A stretch of DNA of 15,453 nucleotides, taken from positions 1 to 15,453 of the forward strand of contig CABUQL010000006.1 of assembly GCA_902493665.1 (NCBI GenBank). Reading direction: 5' to 3'. The DNA is from an uncultured Eubacteriales bacterium. Lineage in GTDB: Bacteria; Bacillota; Clostridia; UMGS1810. The notes below the pieces were generated by a model. That model did no database searches. It worked only from the letters and a program-made list of their open reading frames with translations, and was not told the origin of the DNA. Both the position numbers and the translations under genes were made by a program. This document shows, piece by piece, positions 1 to 7,597 of the stretch. Within the stretch, counting starts at the first letter, position 1; the number at the start of each line of letters is the position of its first letter.

Positions 1-1
1 G

Positions 2-862
2 GTAATGTACGGCTGCAACAATTTTTGCACATACTGCATTGTTCCATACGTAAGAGGAAGAGAGCGCAGCCGTCTTAAAGAAGACATAATAAACGAGGTA
101 AAGAGCCTTGCAGACGACGGCGTAAAAGAAATTACGCTTCTCGGTCAAAACGTAAACTCATACGGCCACGACATTGAAGGCTACATTGATTTCCCGATGC
201 TTTTAAAAGAAGTTTCAAAAGTTGACGGAATTGAAAGAATACGTTTTATGACAAGCCACCCGAAAGACCTTTCGGACGCGCTCATAGACGAAATTGCGTC
301 AAACAAAAAAGTTTGCAAACAGCTTCATCTTCCGATTCAGTGCGGCAGCAACCGCATACTTTCAAAGATGAACAGAAAATACACAAAAGAAGATTATCTT
401 GAAAAAATAAAAAAAGTAAAAGAAAAAGTTCCGGGCATTACGCTTACAACAGACATTATTGTCGGCTTTCCGGGCGAAACAAACGAAGATTTCATGCATA
501 CAATCGACGTTTTAAAAGAAGTAAGATATGACAGTGTGTTTTCGTTTATTTACTCAAAAAGAGCAGGAACGCCCGCCGCAACGATGGAGGACGTTTTATC
601 GCCCGAAGAGAAAAAGAAAAATTTCAATCTGCTTTTAGAGGTTCAAAACAAAATAAGCGCCGAGAAAAATGCATTGTATGACGGCGGCGAATACGAAATA
701 CTCGTTGAAGGCGAAAGCAAAACCGACAGTGCGTTTTTAACGGGAAGAACCGACGGCGGAAAAATCGTCAATTTTAAAGGCGGAAAAAATCTCATCGGTG
801 AAATTGTCAAAGTAAAAATAACAAAAGCGCAGACATGGTCGCTTACGGGCGAACTTATATAA
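2..862 (+). CDS. miaB: tRNA-2-methylthio-N6-dimethylallyladenosine synthase MiaB (5'-truncated by window edge)
   Basis: Radical-SAM methylthiotransferase that converts i6A37 to ms2i6A37 in tRNAs reading UNN codons. The reading frame is open from base 2 and the true start lies upstream, so the N-terminal UPF0004 domain and its iron-sulfur cysteines are missing. The visible part opens with the radical-SAM cluster motif GCNNFCTYC (CxxxCxxC), followed by the MiaB signature IVPYVRGRERSR. Other family blocks are LLGQNVNSYG, SHPKDLS, HLPIQCGSNRIL, and TTDIIVGFPGET. A C-terminal TRAM domain (about the last 65 residues, from ALYDGGEYEI to the end) fits tRNA binding. About 286 residues remain of a family length of roughly 440-510. 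VRGRERSR, QCGSN and the TRAM domain together favour MiaB over RimO or MtaB. The ylbF/ymcA-like gene follows after 44 bp, and miaA, the enzyme of the preceding step, lies 5.4 kb downstream. Confidence 0.95.
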   Translation, partial: VMYGCNNFCTYCIVPYVRGRERSRLKEDIINEVKSLADDGVKEITLLGQNVNSYGHDIEGYIDFPMLLKEVSKVDGIERIRFMTSHPKDLSDALIDEIASNKKVCKQLHLPIQCGSNRILSKMNRKYTKEDYLEKIKKVKEKVPGITLTTDIIVGFPGETNEDFMHTIDVLKEVRYDSVFSFIYSKRAGTPAATMEDVLSPEEKKKNFNLLLEVQNKISAEKNALYDGGEYEILVEGESKTDSAFLTGRTDGGKIVNFKGGKNLIGEIVKVKITKAQTWSLTGELI

Positions 863-906
863 AAAAGTTTAAAAATAAAATTTATATAAACAAAAGGAGA
901 AACAAA

Positions 907-1299
907 ATGGATATTTTTGAAAAAGCAAAAGAACTCGGAGTAATGATCGCAGAAAGCGATGAATTTAAGACATTTAAAGAAACGGAAACCGCTCAGCTTG
1001 ACGACAAAGAAGCGGTTGAACTTATGATGGAATACCACAACACAAGACAGTCGCTTAACGACAAAGCGGTAAATCCCGACCTTTCAAAGGAAGAATTTGA
1101 AAATCTAAAAAAAGAAGCGCAGCTTGCCTTTAACAAGATTATGGCAAACGACAAAATTGCCGCTTATGTAAAAGCTCAGCAGGATTTTGCTGCAATGATG
1201 GAACAGATTAACGGAATTTTGTCATATTATGTAACGGGAAAAGACAGCCAGGGCTGCAACGGTTCGTGCTCATCATGTGCAGGCGGCTGCCATCACTAA
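907..1299 (+). CDS. YlbF/YmcA-family protein with Cys-rich C-terminal tail
   Basis: A 130-residue helical protein of the YlbF/YmcA (Com_YlbF) family. In Bacillus subtilis, YmcA and YlbF work with YaaT in a complex that carries [4Fe-4S] clusters and steers RNase Y and development. The start is ATG 907, preceded by AAAGGAGA at a normal distance; an in-frame extension upstream into miaB has no such site. Residues 1-115 look like the helical hairpin domain, with NDKIAAYVKAQQDFAAMMEQ near its end. The tail GCNGSCSSCAGGCHH holds four cysteines (Cx3Cx2Cx3C) and two histidines, which suggests metal or Fe-S binding. The position between miaB and mutS matches ymcA in B. subtilis (ymcB-ymcA-cotE-mutS-mutL), so it may be the ymcA counterpart. 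Sequence alone does not let me separate YmcA from YlbF, so no symbol is given. Confidence 0.85.
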   Translation: MDIFEKAKELGVMIAESDEFKTFKETETAQLDDKEAVELMMEYHNTRQSLNDKAVNPDLSKEEFENLKKEAQLAFNKIMANDKIAAYVKAQQDFAAMMEQINGILSYYVTGKDSQGCNGSCSSCAGGCHH

Positions 1300-1305
1300 A
1301 AATTA

Positions 1306-1337
1306 AAATCCGTCTTAAAAATTCGGATTTACTTTAT
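1306..1337 (+). terminator. weak terminator-like hairpin after the ylbF/ymcA-like gene
   Basis: AAATCCG (1306-1312) pairs with CGGATTT (1324-1330) in a 7-bp stem with an 11-nt loop, followed by the T-rich stretch ACTTTATTT. The stem is short and only 3 of its pairs are G-C, so it would at best be a weak or partial terminator separating miaB/ylbF-like transcription from mutS. Confidence 0.3.
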
Positions 1338-1345
1338 TTGGCCGG

Positions 1346-1383
1346 GCAGCAGAAGGAGCATATTATATTTAATTTTCTGCTGC
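1346..1383 (+). promoter_or_regulatory. inverted repeat immediately upstream of the mutS ribosome binding site
   Basis: GCAGCAGAA (1346-1354) is a perfect 9-bp inverted match to TTCTGCTGC (1375-1383), with two further G-U pairs possible inside and an A/T-rich loop of about 20 nt. No T-tract follows; instead the mutS Shine-Dalgarno AGGAGG starts within 10 nt. This makes it a candidate 5' UTR hairpin or protein-binding operator, not a terminator. The function is unknown. Confidence 0.4.
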
Positions 1384-1399
1384 AAATAGGAGGATAAAA

Positions 1400-4030
1400 A
1401 TGCAGCAAATGCCGGTAACGCCGATGATGCGCCAATATTTGGAGGTAAAAGAGCAGTACAAAGACTGCATACTTTTTTACAGACTCGGCGATTTTTATGA
1501 AATGTTTTTTGACGACGCTCTTACTGCGTCTAAAGAACTTGAACTTACGCTTACGGGGAAAAACTGCGGTTTAAAAGACCGCGCGCCAATGTGCGGTGTG
1601 CCTTTCCACAGTGCGCAGGGATATATTGCAAAGCTCATTGCAAAAGGATATAAGGTTGCAATATGCGAGCAGACGGAAGACCCTGCTTTGGCAAAGGGTC
1701 TTGTTAAGCGTGAAGTAATAAGGGTTGTAACACCCGGAACGGCGTCGGTTGACGTAATGGAAAACGACAGTTCAAACAACTTTCTTGCCTGCGTATATTT
1801 TGAAAACGACTTTTTCGGAGTTTGCTTTACCGATGTTTCCACGGGCGAAATGTTTGCGACACAGGCAAAAAACGATATTGCCGAAAACACGCTTATAAAC
1901 ACGCTTGCGTGCTTTATGCCGTCGGAAATAGTTGTAAACGATGCCGGAAGAGAATACATTAAGCTTTTTGACAACTTAAAAAAGAGATTTAACTTTTATT
2001 TAAGCTTTTTCCCTCAGGAAGAGTTTGACATAAACGTGTGCCGTCAGCGTCTTGACGATAAATTCGGATGCGCAAGCAAAAGTGTTATAGATATAAGCGA
2101 TAAAAAGTTTGCGGTATCATCTGTCGGTGCGGCACTCAAATATTTAAAAGACACGCAAATGGTAACAATGACGCACATTGCGTATGTAACATATTATGAA
2201 ATAAATCAGTATATGGAAATAGACCTTGCGTCAAGAAGAAATCTCGAAATCACCGAAACAATGCGCGACAAAAGCAAAAAAGGCTCGCTTTTCGGCGTTT
2301 TGGACAAGTCAAAAACGTCTATGGGAACAAGACTTTTGAAAAAGTGGATTGAGCAGCCTCTTTTGGACGAAAAAGAAATCAATATGCGTCTTGACGGCGT
2401 GGAAGAGCTTTTAAACGACGCACTTTTGCGTGACGAAATATGCGAATATTTAAAAGGAATTACCGATATTGAAAGAATTATTTCAAAAATCGTTTACCAG
2501 AGCGCAAACGCAAGAGATTTTGTATCTCTTAAAAACAGTCTTGACAGATTGGGCCCCGTTTTTGAATCGATATCGCCCTTAAAAAGCAGTATTATAAAGG
2601 GAATTTACGAAAACAGCGACCCGATGGAAGATACGGCAAAGCTTATATCTTCGGCATTTGTGGACGAGCCGCCGGTTACCGTAAGAGAAGGCGGTATGAT
2701 AAGACCCGGCTTTGACGCAGAGCTTGACAGAATAAGAGAAACGGTTAAAAATGCGTCGCAGATTATTGCGGGAATCGAAAACAGGGAAAAAGAAGAAACG
2801 GGAATTAAAAATCTTAAAGTTTCTTACAACAAGGTTTTCGGTTATTACATTGAAGTTTCAAAATCAAACGTTGACAAGGTTCCGCCGCACTACATAAGAA
2901 AGCAGACTCTTGTTAACTGCGAAAGATACATAACACAGGAATTAAAAGAAATCGAAAGCACGGTTTTGGGTGCTACGGAGCGCATAAACGCTATGGAATA
3001 CAACGACTTTACCGCCGTCAGAAATGCGGTTTTTGCCGAAATTTCAAAGCTTCAGGTTCAGGCAAAGCTCATTGCAACGCTTGATGTTTTGTGCTCATTT
3101 GCAAATGCTGCGTCGCAAAACGGATACGTAAAACCCGTTGTGGATAACAGCGACATTATAGACATAAAAGACGGCAGACACCCGATTGTTGAACTTTCGC
3201 TCACCGACAGTCTTTTTGTGCCGAACGACACATATCTTGACACGGACAAAAACAGATTTTCAATTATCACAGGTCCGAATATGGCGGGAAAATCAACTTA
3301 TATGCGACAGACGGCAATCATTGCGCTTATGGCACAGATAGGCTCGTTTGTACCGGCGAAAAAATGCCGTATCGGAACGGTGGACAGAATTTTCACACGT
3401 GTCGGCGCTTCCGACGACCTTGCCGCAGGTCAGAGCACATTTATGCTTGAAATGTGCGAGGTTGCAAACATCTTAAAAAACGCAACGAAAAAAAGTCTTC
3501 TTATTTTAGACGAAATCGGAAGAGGAACAAGCACGTTTGACGGACTTTCAATTGCGTGGGCAGTTGTGGAATACTTAAGCGACAAGGAAAAAATCGGTGC
3601 AAAATCGCTTTTTGCAACGCATTATCACGAGCTTATCGCACTCGAAAACGAAATTGACGGCGTTAACAACTATTCGATAGCCGTAAAAAAGAAGGGCGAC
3701 GATATAACGTTCCTCCGAAAAATCGTAAAAGGCGGAACAGACGACAGTTTCGGTATAGAAGTTGCAAAAATCGCAGGTGTTCCCGATGAGGTTATATACC
3801 GCGCAAAAGAGGTTTTGTCGAAGATTGAAAGCGGCGAAGAATTAACAAAAACAAGCAAAGAAAATTATGCGCAAACGGGCAATAATTCCGACATGGGCGC
3901 AAGCGGAAAATTTAATGAAATAATAACAGAAATCAAAGATACCGATATATCGACTCTTACACCGATTGAAGCGATGAACGCGCTTTACAAATTACAGAAG
4001 AGGATTTGTGAAATTTATGGGGAAAATTAA
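1400..4030 (+). CDS. mutS: DNA mismatch repair protein MutS
   Basis: Mismatch-recognition ATPase of methyl-independent mismatch repair. It scans DNA as a dimer, binds mispairs and recruits MutL. The 876-residue length is normal for MutS1. The mismatch-reading F-x-E motif is present as F32-Y33-E34 in GDFYEMF. The connector and clamp/lever region follows (MRDKSKKGSLFGVLDKSKTSMG; NLKVSYNKVFGYYIEV). The C-terminal ABC-type ATPase has Walker A GPNMAGKST (residues 625-633), signature GASDDLAAGQSTF, Walker B LLILDE (D704, E705) followed by IGRGTSTFDG, and the switch histidine in ATHYHEL. The helix-turn-helix dimer region GTDDSFGIEVAKIAGVP follows, and the tail ends in a typical MNALYKLQKRI helix. 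The ATG start is supported by AGGAGGA about 8 nt upstream. The gene overlaps mutL by 14 nt, so the pair is probably cotranscribed and translationally coupled. Confidence 0.98.
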   Translation: MQQMPVTPMMRQYLEVKEQYKDCILFYRLGDFYEMFFDDALTASKELELTLTGKNCGLKDRAPMCGVPFHSAQGYIAKLIAKGYKVAICEQTEDPALAKGLVKREVIRVVTPGTASVDVMENDSSNNFLACVYFENDFFGVCFTDVSTGEMFATQAKNDIAENTLINTLACFMPSEIVVNDAGREYIKLFDNLKKRFNFYLSFFPQEEFDINVCRQRLDDKFGCASKSVIDISDKKFAVSSVGAALKYLKDTQMVTMTHIAYVTYYEINQYMEIDLASRRNLEITETMRDKSKKGSLFGVLDKSKTSMGTRLLKKWIEQPLLDEKEINMRLDGVEELLNDALLRDEICEYLKGITDIERIISKIVYQSANARDFVSLKNSLDRLGPVFESISPLKSSIIKGIYENSDPMEDTAKLISSAFVDEPPVTVREGGMIRPGFDAELDRIRETVKNASQIIAGIENREKEETGIKNLKVSYNKVFGYYIEVSKSNVDKVPPHYIRKQTLVNCERYITQELKEIESTVLGATERINAMEYNDFTAVRNAVFAEISKLQVQAKLIATLDVLCSFANAASQNGYVKPVVDNSDIIDIKDGRHPIVELSLTDSLFVPNDTYLDTDKNRFSIITGPNMAGKSTYMRQTAIIALMAQIGSFVPAKKCRIGTVDRIFTRVGASDDLAAGQSTFMLEMCEVANILKNATKKSLLILDEIGRGTSTFDGLSIAWAVVEYLSDKEKIGAKSLFATHYHELIALENEIDGVNNYSIAVKKKGDDITFLRKIVKGGTDDSFGIEVAKIAGVPDEVIYRAKEVLSKIESGEELTKTSKENYAQTGNNSDMGASGKFNEIITEIKDTDISTLTPIEAMNALYKLQKRICEIYGEN

Positions 4031-6215
4031 TGTACTTGACGTAAATATTGCAAATATGATTGCCGCCGGCGAGGTGGTTGAGCGTCCTGCGTCCGTTGTA
4101 AAAGAACTTTTGGAAAACAGCATTGACGCACACGCAAAAAACATCACCGTTGAAATAAAGCACGGCGGAATGACTTACATAAGAGTTACGGATGACGGCG
4201 ACGGAATAGAGGCCGATGACGTGCGCACGGCTTTTTTGCCTCACGCAACAAGCAAAATAAAAACAAGCGAGGATTTATCCAAAATATACACTTTGGGTTT
4301 CAGAGGCGAGGCGCTTGCGAGCATCGGTGCGGTTGCAAAAGTTGAAATTTACACAAAAACAAAAAACGCACCGCTCGGAAAAATGCTTGCAATCGAAGGC
4401 GGAACTGTTACGGAAGAATCCGAGGCGGGCTGCAGCGACGGTACAACCATAATAGTAAGAAATCTTTTTTACAACACCCCGGCAAGAATGAAGTTTTTGA
4501 AAAAAGACGCAACCGAAACGGGATATGTTTCCGACGTTATAAACAAGGCAGTGCTCGGAAATCCGGGCGTTTCGATAAAATATATCGGTGCAACAAAATC
4601 GCTTTCGTCACCGGGCGACGGTCAGCTTAAAAGCAGTATTTTCTCCGTTTACGGGAAAGATTATTTAAAAAACGTAATTCCCGTATCTTACAGTGATGAT
4701 AATATAAAAATAGAAGGATTTATCGGAAACTCTTCGCTTTCAAAGAAAAACAGAAGTTACCAGACGTTTTACATAAACGGCAGAAATATTTTGAGCAAAA
4801 CAATGTCGGCTGCCCTTTCGGAGGCTTTTAAAAACACTGTTATGGTGGGACAGTTCCCCTTTGCAGTGCTCAATGTAACGCTTAATCCGGCGTTTGTCGA
4901 CGTCAACGTTCATCCGACAAAAATGGAAGTTCGTTTTTCAGATGACAAAAAAATATTTGACGCCGTTTACTGGGCATGCAAAAATGCACTCGGCGAAAAA
5001 AAGCACATTCCCGAAATGGAATTTTCGCATCCCGTAAAAAAAGCGGAATTTAAAAACGCTATAAATCCGAAAAACGTTAAGCAGGAAGAAATAAATTTAC
5101 TGAAAGATTCATATATAAAAGGCGCATCAAGCTACGAAAGCGGCAAAACACCTGACGGCGGAAAAACAAGCGACAGCAGCGAATTTCAAAAACCTATCAC
5201 AAAAGAAGAGCCTTTTACAAAAGAAGATCCTTTTACAAAAGATAAATTTTTTACAAAGGAAAGCTTTTTCGGCAAAGAACCAAATTCCGAAAGAGAAAGC
5301 ATCTCAAAAGCGGAAAATATTACGGAAAAAGAAGATATTTTGAAAACCGAAGATATTTCAAAAAGCGAAGGTGTTTTGGAAAAAGAAGGCTTTTTTGAAA
5401 AAGAAACCACTGCCGAAAAAGAAAAAGTTTTTGAGAAGAAAAATCCTTTTACAAAAGAAAATCTTTTCACAAAAGAAAGTTTTTTCGGAAAAAGCGAAAA
5501 TGCCGAAGAAATTTCTCCGTCGTTTAACGACAATCTGTCGCAGAAAAACACCGAAAACGACGCTTTTGTCCGCAGCACAGATGAAAAAAGCGGTTTTTCG
5601 GAAAACACGGCAAAAGAAAACGAACCGGTTCGTGCAAACGCTTCATTCAGAGTTGTCGGTCAGATTTTTTCTACATATATAATAGTTGAAAAAAACGGCG
5701 AAATGATAATAATTGACCAGCACGCCGCGCACGAAAGGCTTTATTTTGAAGAATTTTTAAAAGATTTAAAAGAAGGAAAAACATATTCGCAAATGATGCT
5801 CGTTCCCATGACTGTCGACCTTTCGCCGATTGAATTTGCAACGTTTTCTCAAAACAAAGATTTCTTTGCAAAAATCGGCTTTGACATTGACGAATTCGGA
5901 AATAATGTGGTGATTATAAGAAGCGTTCCCGAAACGCTTATTGATATTAACCTTAAAGACCTTTTAACGGAGCTTATAGAAAACGTATCGAAAACAAACG
6001 GGAAAACTCACACCGATACAGAGCTTGCGGCGCTCCACACAATGGCTTGCAAAAGAGCGCTTAAAGGAAACCAAACCCTTACAATGGAGGAAATGGAAGA
6101 ACTGGTTAAAAGGGTTGAAGGTCTTGACGCAATAAACACATGTCCGCACGGACGCCCGATTGAAATAAAAATGACGAAAAAAGAGCTTGAAAAAAACTTT
6201 AAAAGAATAGTTTAA
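4017..6215 (+). CDS. mutL: DNA mismatch repair endonuclease MutL with expanded repeat linker
   Basis: Partner of MutS. It has an N-terminal GHKL ATPase and a C-terminal nicking endonuclease that directs strand excision in bacteria without MutH. The start ATG 4017 gives MGKINVLDVNIANMIAAGEV, the usual family N-terminus (732 aa). A GTG at 4008 is also in frame but sits only about 3 nt after the AGAGGA ribosome site. ATPase motifs are ENSIDA, DDGDGI, HATSKI and GFRGEALASIG; the transducer domain holds FYINGR and NVHPTKMEVRF. The C-terminal domain carries DQHAAHERLYFEE (from D567), the DQHAx2Ex4E endonuclease motif, plus ACKRALKG and CPHGRP (C709). The linker, residues about 340-540, is low-complexity and Lys/Glu-rich and contains in-phase hexapeptide repeats (393-494). 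Total length exceeds many Firmicute MutLs (roughly 620-680) because of this linker. Confidence 0.97.
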   Translation: MGKINVLDVNIANMIAAGEVVERPASVVKELLENSIDAHAKNITVEIKHGGMTYIRVTDDGDGIEADDVRTAFLPHATSKIKTSEDLSKIYTLGFRGEALASIGAVAKVEIYTKTKNAPLGKMLAIEGGTVTEESEAGCSDGTTIIVRNLFYNTPARMKFLKKDATETGYVSDVINKAVLGNPGVSIKYIGATKSLSSPGDGQLKSSIFSVYGKDYLKNVIPVSYSDDNIKIEGFIGNSSLSKKNRSYQTFYINGRNILSKTMSAALSEAFKNTVMVGQFPFAVLNVTLNPAFVDVNVHPTKMEVRFSDDKKIFDAVYWACKNALGEKKHIPEMEFSHPVKKAEFKNAINPKNVKQEEINLLKDSYIKGASSYESGKTPDGGKTSDSSEFQKPITKEEPFTKEDPFTKDKFFTKESFFGKEPNSERESISKAENITEKEDILKTEDISKSEGVLEKEGFFEKETTAEKEKVFEKKNPFTKENLFTKESFFGKSENAEEISPSFNDNLSQKNTENDAFVRSTDEKSGFSENTAKENEPVRANASFRVVGQIFSTYIIVEKNGEMIIIDQHAAHERLYFEEFLKDLKEGKTYSQMMLVPMTVDLSPIEFATFSQNKDFFAKIGFDIDEFGNNVVIIRSVPETLIDINLKDLLTELIENVSKTNGKTHTDTELAALHTMACKRALKGNQTLTMEEMEELVKRVEGLDAINTCPHGRPIEIKMTKKELEKNFKRIV
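5193..5498 (+). repeat. 18-bp-period tandem repeat encoding hexapeptides in the MutL linker
   Basis: Seventeen consecutive in-frame 18-nt units can be laid out here. The peptide units run PITKEE, PFTKED, PFTKDK, FFTKES, FFGKEP, NSERES, ISKAEN, ITEKED, ILKTED, ISKSEG, VLEKEG, FFEKET, TAEKEK, VFEKKN, PFTKEN, LFTKES, FFGKSE. Position 4 is Lys in most units and position 5 is usually acidic. The best DNA conservation is at the two ends: CCTTTTACAAAAGAAGAT (5211-5228) and CCTTTTACAAAAGAAAAT (5445-5462), each leading into an FTKES-FFGK pair. The middle units are degenerate, as expected for an old expansion or a duplicated end block. Confidence 0.85.
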
Positions 6216-6233
6216 GTATTAAAATTTAAGTTT

Positions 6234-6258
6234 TTAACAATTATTACATTAACAATTA
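6234..6258. repeat. short direct repeat in the mutL–miaA gap
   Basis: The 10-mer TTAACAATTA occurs at 6234-6243 and again at 6249-6258 (15-bp period) in a 74-nt A/T-rich gap. The first copy contains TTAACA, which resembles a -35 element, but I see no convincing -10 hexamer at 17 bp. It could be a regulator half-site pair or simple A/T-rich sequence. Confidence 0.35.
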
Positions 6259-6276
6259 AGACAAAAACGGTTTAAC

Positions 6277-6284
6277 GGAAGTGA
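6277..6284 (+). promoter_or_regulatory. ribosome binding site that favours the TTG start of miaA
   Basis: GGAAGTGA matches 7 of 8 bases of the ideal GGAGGTGA. It overlaps the alternative GTG codon (6281) and lies 5 nt ahead of TTG 6290, so TTG 6290 is the better start. Confidence 0.6.
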
Positions 6285-6289
6285 AGTAT

Positions 6290-7210
6290 TTGAAGGTTAT
6301 TGTAATTGTCGGTCCGACAGGAGTCGGAAAAACGGAAACATCAATAGAAATTGCCCAAAAACTCGGCGGCGAAATAGTAAGCGCCGATTCAATGCAGATT
6401 TACAGGGGTATGGACATTTTAACGGCAAAGCCGTCGAAAGAGGAAATGGCTCTCGTGCCGCATCATATGATTGACATTGCCGACGTTTTTGAAACTTTCA
6501 GTGCTGCCAAATTTGCAAAAGAAGCAACAAAGTGCATCGATGACATTTTGCAAAGAGGAAAACTCCCCGTTATTGTAGGCGGAACGGGGCTTTATGTAGA
6601 TTCGCTTTTGGGCGAGTACAGCTTCGGAAAAATTAAATCCGACGGAAAAATCAGGGAAAAATACGAAAAAATCGCACTTGAAAAAGGAAACGAATATCTT
6701 CACTCTCTTTTAAAGGATATTGACCCAAAAAGCTATGAAACCATACATTTTAACAACGTTAAAAGGGTTATAAGAGCGCTTGAAATTTATGAAATAACGG
6801 GCAAATCGCAGACGGAAAACAACGCGGAGAAAAAAAAGACAAAGCCTAAATACGACTCGGTTAAAATCTGTCTTACGCGCGACAGGCAAAAACTTTACGA
6901 AAGAATTGATATGCGTGTTGACCAAATGCTTAAAAACGGTCTTGTTAACGAGGTTAAATTGTTGTATAATGGAAAAAAGAAACTGAGTGAAACGGCATAT
7001 TCGGCAATCGGATGCAAGGAGATTATTTATTATCTTAAGGGACTTGCAACGTATGACGAAACCGTGAGCATTTTAAAGCGCGAAAGCCGCAGATATGCAA
7101 AAAGGCAGCTTACATGGTTTAAAAAAAGCGAAAATCTTACCTGGTTTGATATGGACAAATGCACAAAAGAAGATATTTTAAAGTTTGTGCAAAAAGAAAT
7201 TTCACAATAA
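6290..7210 (+). CDS. miaA: tRNA dimethylallyltransferase MiaA
   Basis: Transfers a dimethylallyl group from DMAPP to N6 of A37 in tRNAs that read UNN codons, making i6A37, the substrate of MiaB. The protein is 306 residues from TTG 6290 (or 309 from GTG 6281), a normal length. The P-loop GPTGVGKT is at residues 8-15. It is followed by SADSMQIYRGMDI with the conserved D-S-x-Q-x-Y, then PHHMIDI, VGGTGLYVDSLL, and near the C-terminus SAIGCKEI and RRYAKRQLTWF, all family signatures. The gene lies 74 nt after mutL and about 150 nt before hfq; mutL-miaA-hfq is an order shared with distant bacteria, including Escherichia coli. MiaB and MiaA therefore bracket mutS and mutL here. Confidence 0.97.
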   Translation: MKVIVIVGPTGVGKTETSIEIAQKLGGEIVSADSMQIYRGMDILTAKPSKEEMALVPHHMIDIADVFETFSAAKFAKEATKCIDDILQRGKLPVIVGGTGLYVDSLLGEYSFGKIKSDGKIREKYEKIALEKGNEYLHSLLKDIDPKSYETIHFNNVKRVIRALEIYEITGKSQTENNAEKKKTKPKYDSVKICLTRDRQKLYERIDMRVDQMLKNGLVNEVKLLYNGKKKLSETAYSAIGCKEIIYYLKGLATYDETVSILKRESRRYAKRQLTWFKKSENLTWFDMDKCTKEDILKFVQKEISQ

Positions 7211-7281
7211 AAACTTCACAATTAAATTTTCACGATATTCAGCAAAAATTTTTTAAGAAAAACCTTATAAAAATCAAAACA

Positions 7282-7306
7282 TTTTCGGCAAAAAATTTGC
7301 CGGAAA
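7282..7306. promoter_or_regulatory. perfect-looking hairpin in the miaA–hfq gap
   Basis: CGGCAAA (7286-7292) and TTTGCCG (7296-7302) form a stem around an AAA loop. The stem extends outward through a T-G wobble and three T-A pairs to 11 bp (7282-7306). No T-tract follows on the + strand, so it is unlikely to terminate transcription. It sits in the 150-nt A/T-rich stretch ahead of hfq and may be a 5' UTR structure, an RNase site or an operator. The rest of the gap holds no gene and no promoter I can defend. Confidence 0.4.
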
Positions 7307-7360
7307 CACAATTAAAAATCGCAAAAAACAAAATTAATATAAATTTAAGGGGGCATTAAA

Positions 7361-7582
7361 ATGGGCAAAGTTCAGAATTTGCAGGACGTATTTTTAAATG
7401 CGGTAAGAAAAGAAAAAGTTGAAGTTACGGTTTTCTTAACAAACGGATTTCAGTTTAAGGGAATTGTAAAAAGCTTTGACAGTTACACAATAATGCTTGA
7501 AGCCGAAGGAAAAGAACAGCTTGTTTTTAAACATGCGGTATCGACAATAGTACCCAGAAAATCGGTAGAGCTTGACGGCTGA
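7361..7582 (+). CDS. hfq: RNA chaperone Hfq
   Basis: Sm-like hexameric RNA chaperone that binds sRNAs and A-rich mRNA segments and helps them pair. The protein is 73 residues, and the start ATG is preceded by AAGGGGG. Sm1 spans roughly residues 20-47, with NGFQFKGIVKSFDSYTIMLE. Sm2 is EQLVFKHAVSTIVP, in which the family's YKH is FKH (F56-K57-H58). The proximal-face Q8 (LQDVFLN) and a basic rim (R16-K17, K19) are kept. There is no long C-terminal tail, as is usual in Gram-positive Hfq. The gene follows miaA, the classic hfq neighbour, and is separated by only 15 nt from the HlyD-like gene, so hfq may be the first gene of the division-cluster transcript. Confidence 0.97.
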   Translation: MGKVQNLQDVFLNAVRKEKVEVTVFLTNGFQFKGIVKSFDSYTIMLEAEGKEQLVFKHAVSTIVPRKSVELDG

Positions 7583-7597
7583 AAGGTTTGAATTGTT

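Noticed and set aside
5186..5608. 140-codon minus strand open frame (Ser/Phe-rich) over the MutL linker
   Set aside because: It is the antisense image of the A-rich hexapeptide repeat; no ribosome site, and MutL is clearly the coding frame because its flanking domains are continuous.
6234..6262. Promoter for miaA using TTAACA as -35
   Set aside because: No acceptable -10 hexamer at 16-18 bp; kept only as a direct repeat.
7159..7359. 66-codon + strand open frame from inside miaA to just before hfq
   Set aside because: It starts within miaA in another frame, has no ribosome site, and its Lys/Asn/Ile-rich translation simply reflects A/T-rich intergenic DNA.
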